From Alteraquisediminimonas sediminicola (lineage in GTDB: Bacteria > Pseudomonadota > Alphaproteobacteria > Sphingomonadales > Sphingomonadaceae): a stretch of 64,000 nucleotides of DNA. Positions within the stretch are counted from its first letter, which is position 1, and every line of letters begins with the position of its first letter. The notes under the pieces were generated by a model. The model searched no databases. It was not told the origin of the DNA and was given only the letters and a program-made list of their open reading frames with translations. This document shows, one piece after another, positions 62,702-64,000 of the stretch. The translations under genes and the position numbers were made by a program. The DNA lies in contig NZ_JAHXZS010000003.1 in the NCBI RefSeq assembly GCF_019740335.1, forward strand, positions 62,001 to 126,000, given 5' to 3'.

Positions 62702-63106
62702 TCAGCCATGTTTAGCCATTAGCGTCTTGTTGACCACAATCTTGAGCGCCTCGATCTTGGCGCGGGTCGCTTGGCTCAACTCCTTCCGCAGCGTGGCGAG
62801 GTTTAGCAAGGCGTTGGCACTCCACGGCCCAAAGGCCAGCATCTTGGGTAGTAATTCATCGCGCTTGAGACGGTTGGCTTCCGACTGTACACCCGCGCCC
62901 ACTCCGACGCAGTGATATTGTAACACCGGCTTGCGCAAGCCGATTTCATCGACAGATCTGTGTGGTACCTCGCCTACGTCGCCATCGCCCCATGCGTCGA
63001 TATGTTGAAGGATTGATCCCTTGCCGATCACCAGCGCGTGCAAGTCGCAGCTCTCGTCGGCCACATCGAGCGCCTCGCGATAATGGCCGTCATCGGAAAA
63101 ACTCAT
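62702..63106 (-). pseudogene. Phage terminase large subunit remnant with internal deletion
   Basis: A 134-codon frame resembling the nuclease end of phage terminase large subunits: ALDVADESCDLHALVIGKG, then HIDAWGDGDVGE, QYHCVGVGAGVQSEANRLKRDELLP, and FGPWSANA. Intact relatives then have about 70 residues including a NLKAQAWW motif; here it jumps to LRKELSQATRAKIEALKIVVNKT, which resembles the terminase C-terminus (LxxELSQPT...). The ATPase half is missing. This is a prophage fossil. The reading upstream of 63106 is not protein-like. Confidence 0.65.
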
Positions 63107-63276
63107 CCTCCGACCTTCGAATGACCGAAAGTGGGTCGGGAGCGGCCATCGCTCTCGTCGGATACAGGGCGACCACCAGCAAAGCGGCCGCTCTCTAGGG
63201 CAAAACGTGCGTTTTATTCCAGTCGTCCATTGACGGGCCGGAATTTGGGAGACAGTCCGCGAATAGGCGATAGAAG

Positions 63277-63636
63277 CTAACCTTGCTTCTTGCACGAGAC
63301 ATCGCGGATCCAACTGAGCCCGCGCATGGCTTGTGGCCAACCTAGTGTTGTTACTGCGAGAAAGGCAACGTGGTCGAGTTCTGCAGCAGTCAGGCCCTCA
63401 GCGAGCGCCCGACGGGCATGGGAGTGCGTTGCCCCTTCAGAATCAGCACCCATCGCTAGTGCCAGATGGATGAGACGGCGGGTCCGACTCTCAAGGGGGC
63501 CTGCGGCAGCCACGGCTGCACCCAGCTCTTGATAGGCTCGCCAAAGCTCCGGTTGCTGGTCAGCTACACATCCCGCAGTCGCCGGTAACGTAACTTCAGG
63601 CGTTTCTGTGAGATCGCTCGCACATTGCTTGCTCAT
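63277..63636 (-). CDS. Carboxymuconolactone decarboxylase family protein
   Basis: A 119-residue AhpD/CMD-fold protein. The core ALAMGADSEGATHSHARRALAEGLTAAELDHVAFLAVTTLGWPQAMRGLSWI matches the family, but the Cys-x-x-Cys pair is absent (SEGATHSH instead), so a thiol peroxidase role is unlikely; the His cluster could bind metal. ATG 63636 has GAGGAGATGGAG. It is the only clearly intact metabolic-type gene in the mobile right end. 63637-63886 upstream holds no gene. Confidence 0.8.
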   Translation of the reverse strand: MSKQCASDLTETPEVTLPATAGCVADQQPELWRAYQELGAAVAAAGPLESRTRRLIHLALAMGADSEGATHSHARRALAEGLTAAELDHVAFLAVTTLGWPQAMRGLSWIRDVSCKKQG

Positions 63637-63886
63637 ACTCCATCTCCTCGCTTGTCGGCACAGCCGCTCGCATGGATAACATATCCTTCGGGTTAAGTTC
63701 ACCTCGCGGATCTCGACCCGTCGGGTCGCGCTCAAATTTTTTTGAATCGCTCGCCTCCAAAGATGCACAACCGCAGCCAAGACGGTATGGCTTGAGTGAG
63801 CGATTTCAATTCAGTGGGTGCTCTGAGGGTGGGCGCGGCCTACGTCTGCGACATTATGAGTCCACGGCCTAGATCAAGGATGACCG

Positions 63887-64000
63887 TTATTCCGCGGCCT
63901 CGAGTTCCGGCTCTAGCGTCGGATCGTTGGCTGGAGTGGCGCGGCTCCTGCGGGCAAGACGCACGACATGGCTTGGCTTGCCCCGACGTGATACCAGCCA
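63887..64000 (-). CDS. 3' end of an unidentified gene, cut by the window edge
   Basis: Thirty-seven codons read leftward from base 64000 to a TAA at 63889-63887, ending RRGKPSHVVRLARRSRATPANDPTLEPELEAAE in two parts: a basic stretch and an acidic tail. Codon use is natural for the genome and the frame is open to the edge. The protein cannot be identified from this fragment. Confidence 0.4.
   Translation of the reverse strand, partial: WLVSRRGKPSHVVRLARRSRATPANDPTLEPELEAAE

Overview
The window looks like a chromosomal segment of a sphingomonad-type alphaproteobacterium. This is inferred from GC-rich coding sequence, several TonB-dependent receptors beside catabolic genes, many ATGA/TGATG-coupled genes, and a DUF3489-DUF2924-serine recombinase trio that is common in this class. 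No rRNA or tRNA gene was seen, so the genus is not fixed.

Layout. (1) 1-5607, minus strand: a PhoD-type phosphatase cut by the left edge, a TonB-dependent receptor directly upstream of it, and a secreted transglutaminase-like protein. (2) 5704-13800, minus strand: a tightly coupled six-gene operon for branched-chain 2-oxoacid and leucine breakdown: E1alpha, E1beta and E2 of the branched-chain dehydrogenase, isovaleryl-CoA dehydrogenase, and both subunits of methylcrotonyl-CoA carboxylase. A stand-alone carboxymuconolactone decarboxylase-family protein follows. (3) 14725-27085: a B12 locus. cobU points left. A cobalamin riboswitch at 15285-15460 precedes a rightward 12-gene operon for outer-membrane uptake (btuB), ABC import (btuFCD), adenosylation (cobO), aminopropanol arm (cobD, cbiB), cobyric acid synthesis (cobQ), lower-ligand synthesis and attachment (bluB, cobT, cobS) and a final phosphatase. 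Corrin-ring genes are absent, so this is a salvage and late-assembly locus. (4) 27086-27521: a non-coding island of AACAGGGAA-type repeats.

(5) 27522-58843 is a large catabolic island. Its right part is a co-directional array of about 16 minus-strand genes, from the acyl-CoA dehydrogenase at 58843 down to the zinc alcohol dehydrogenase ending at 38593. The genes in order encode acyl-CoA dehydrogenase, SDR, FadB-like fusion, PaaG-like isomerase, AMP-forming CoA ligase, thiolase, SnoaL-like protein, Baeyer-Villiger monooxygenase, EthD protein, aldehyde dehydrogenase, NDP-forming CoA ligase, enoyl-CoA hydratase, thiolase-like protein, a small membrane protein, a membrane-anchored relative of linalool dehydratase/isomerase, and alcohol dehydrogenase. 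The left part adds a second acyl-CoA dehydrogenase, two crotonases, a quinohaemoprotein alcohol dehydrogenase, TetR and LysR regulators, an esterase and a TonB-dependent receptor. The combination of an Ldi-like enzyme, alcohol and aldehyde dehydrogenases, CoA ligases, beta-oxidation and a BVMO suggests degradation of an isoprenoid or another branched tertiary or allylic alcohol. The substrate is inferred, not shown. A duplicated promoter block (28843-28976 and 58926-59052) lies upstream of both acyl-CoA dehydrogenases, and a 12-base motif in both copies recurs upstream of the TonB receptor. This suggests one regulon.

(6) 59030-64000 is mobile or degraded DNA: a broken signal-peptide fragment at the island edge, the recombinase trio, an orphan ORF, a small ORF over a long hairpin, an internally deleted phage terminase remnant, a second carboxymuconolactone decarboxylase-family gene and a partial gene at the right edge. 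The strongest candidate for a new system is the Ldi-like membrane protein, its small membrane partner and the catabolic island around them.
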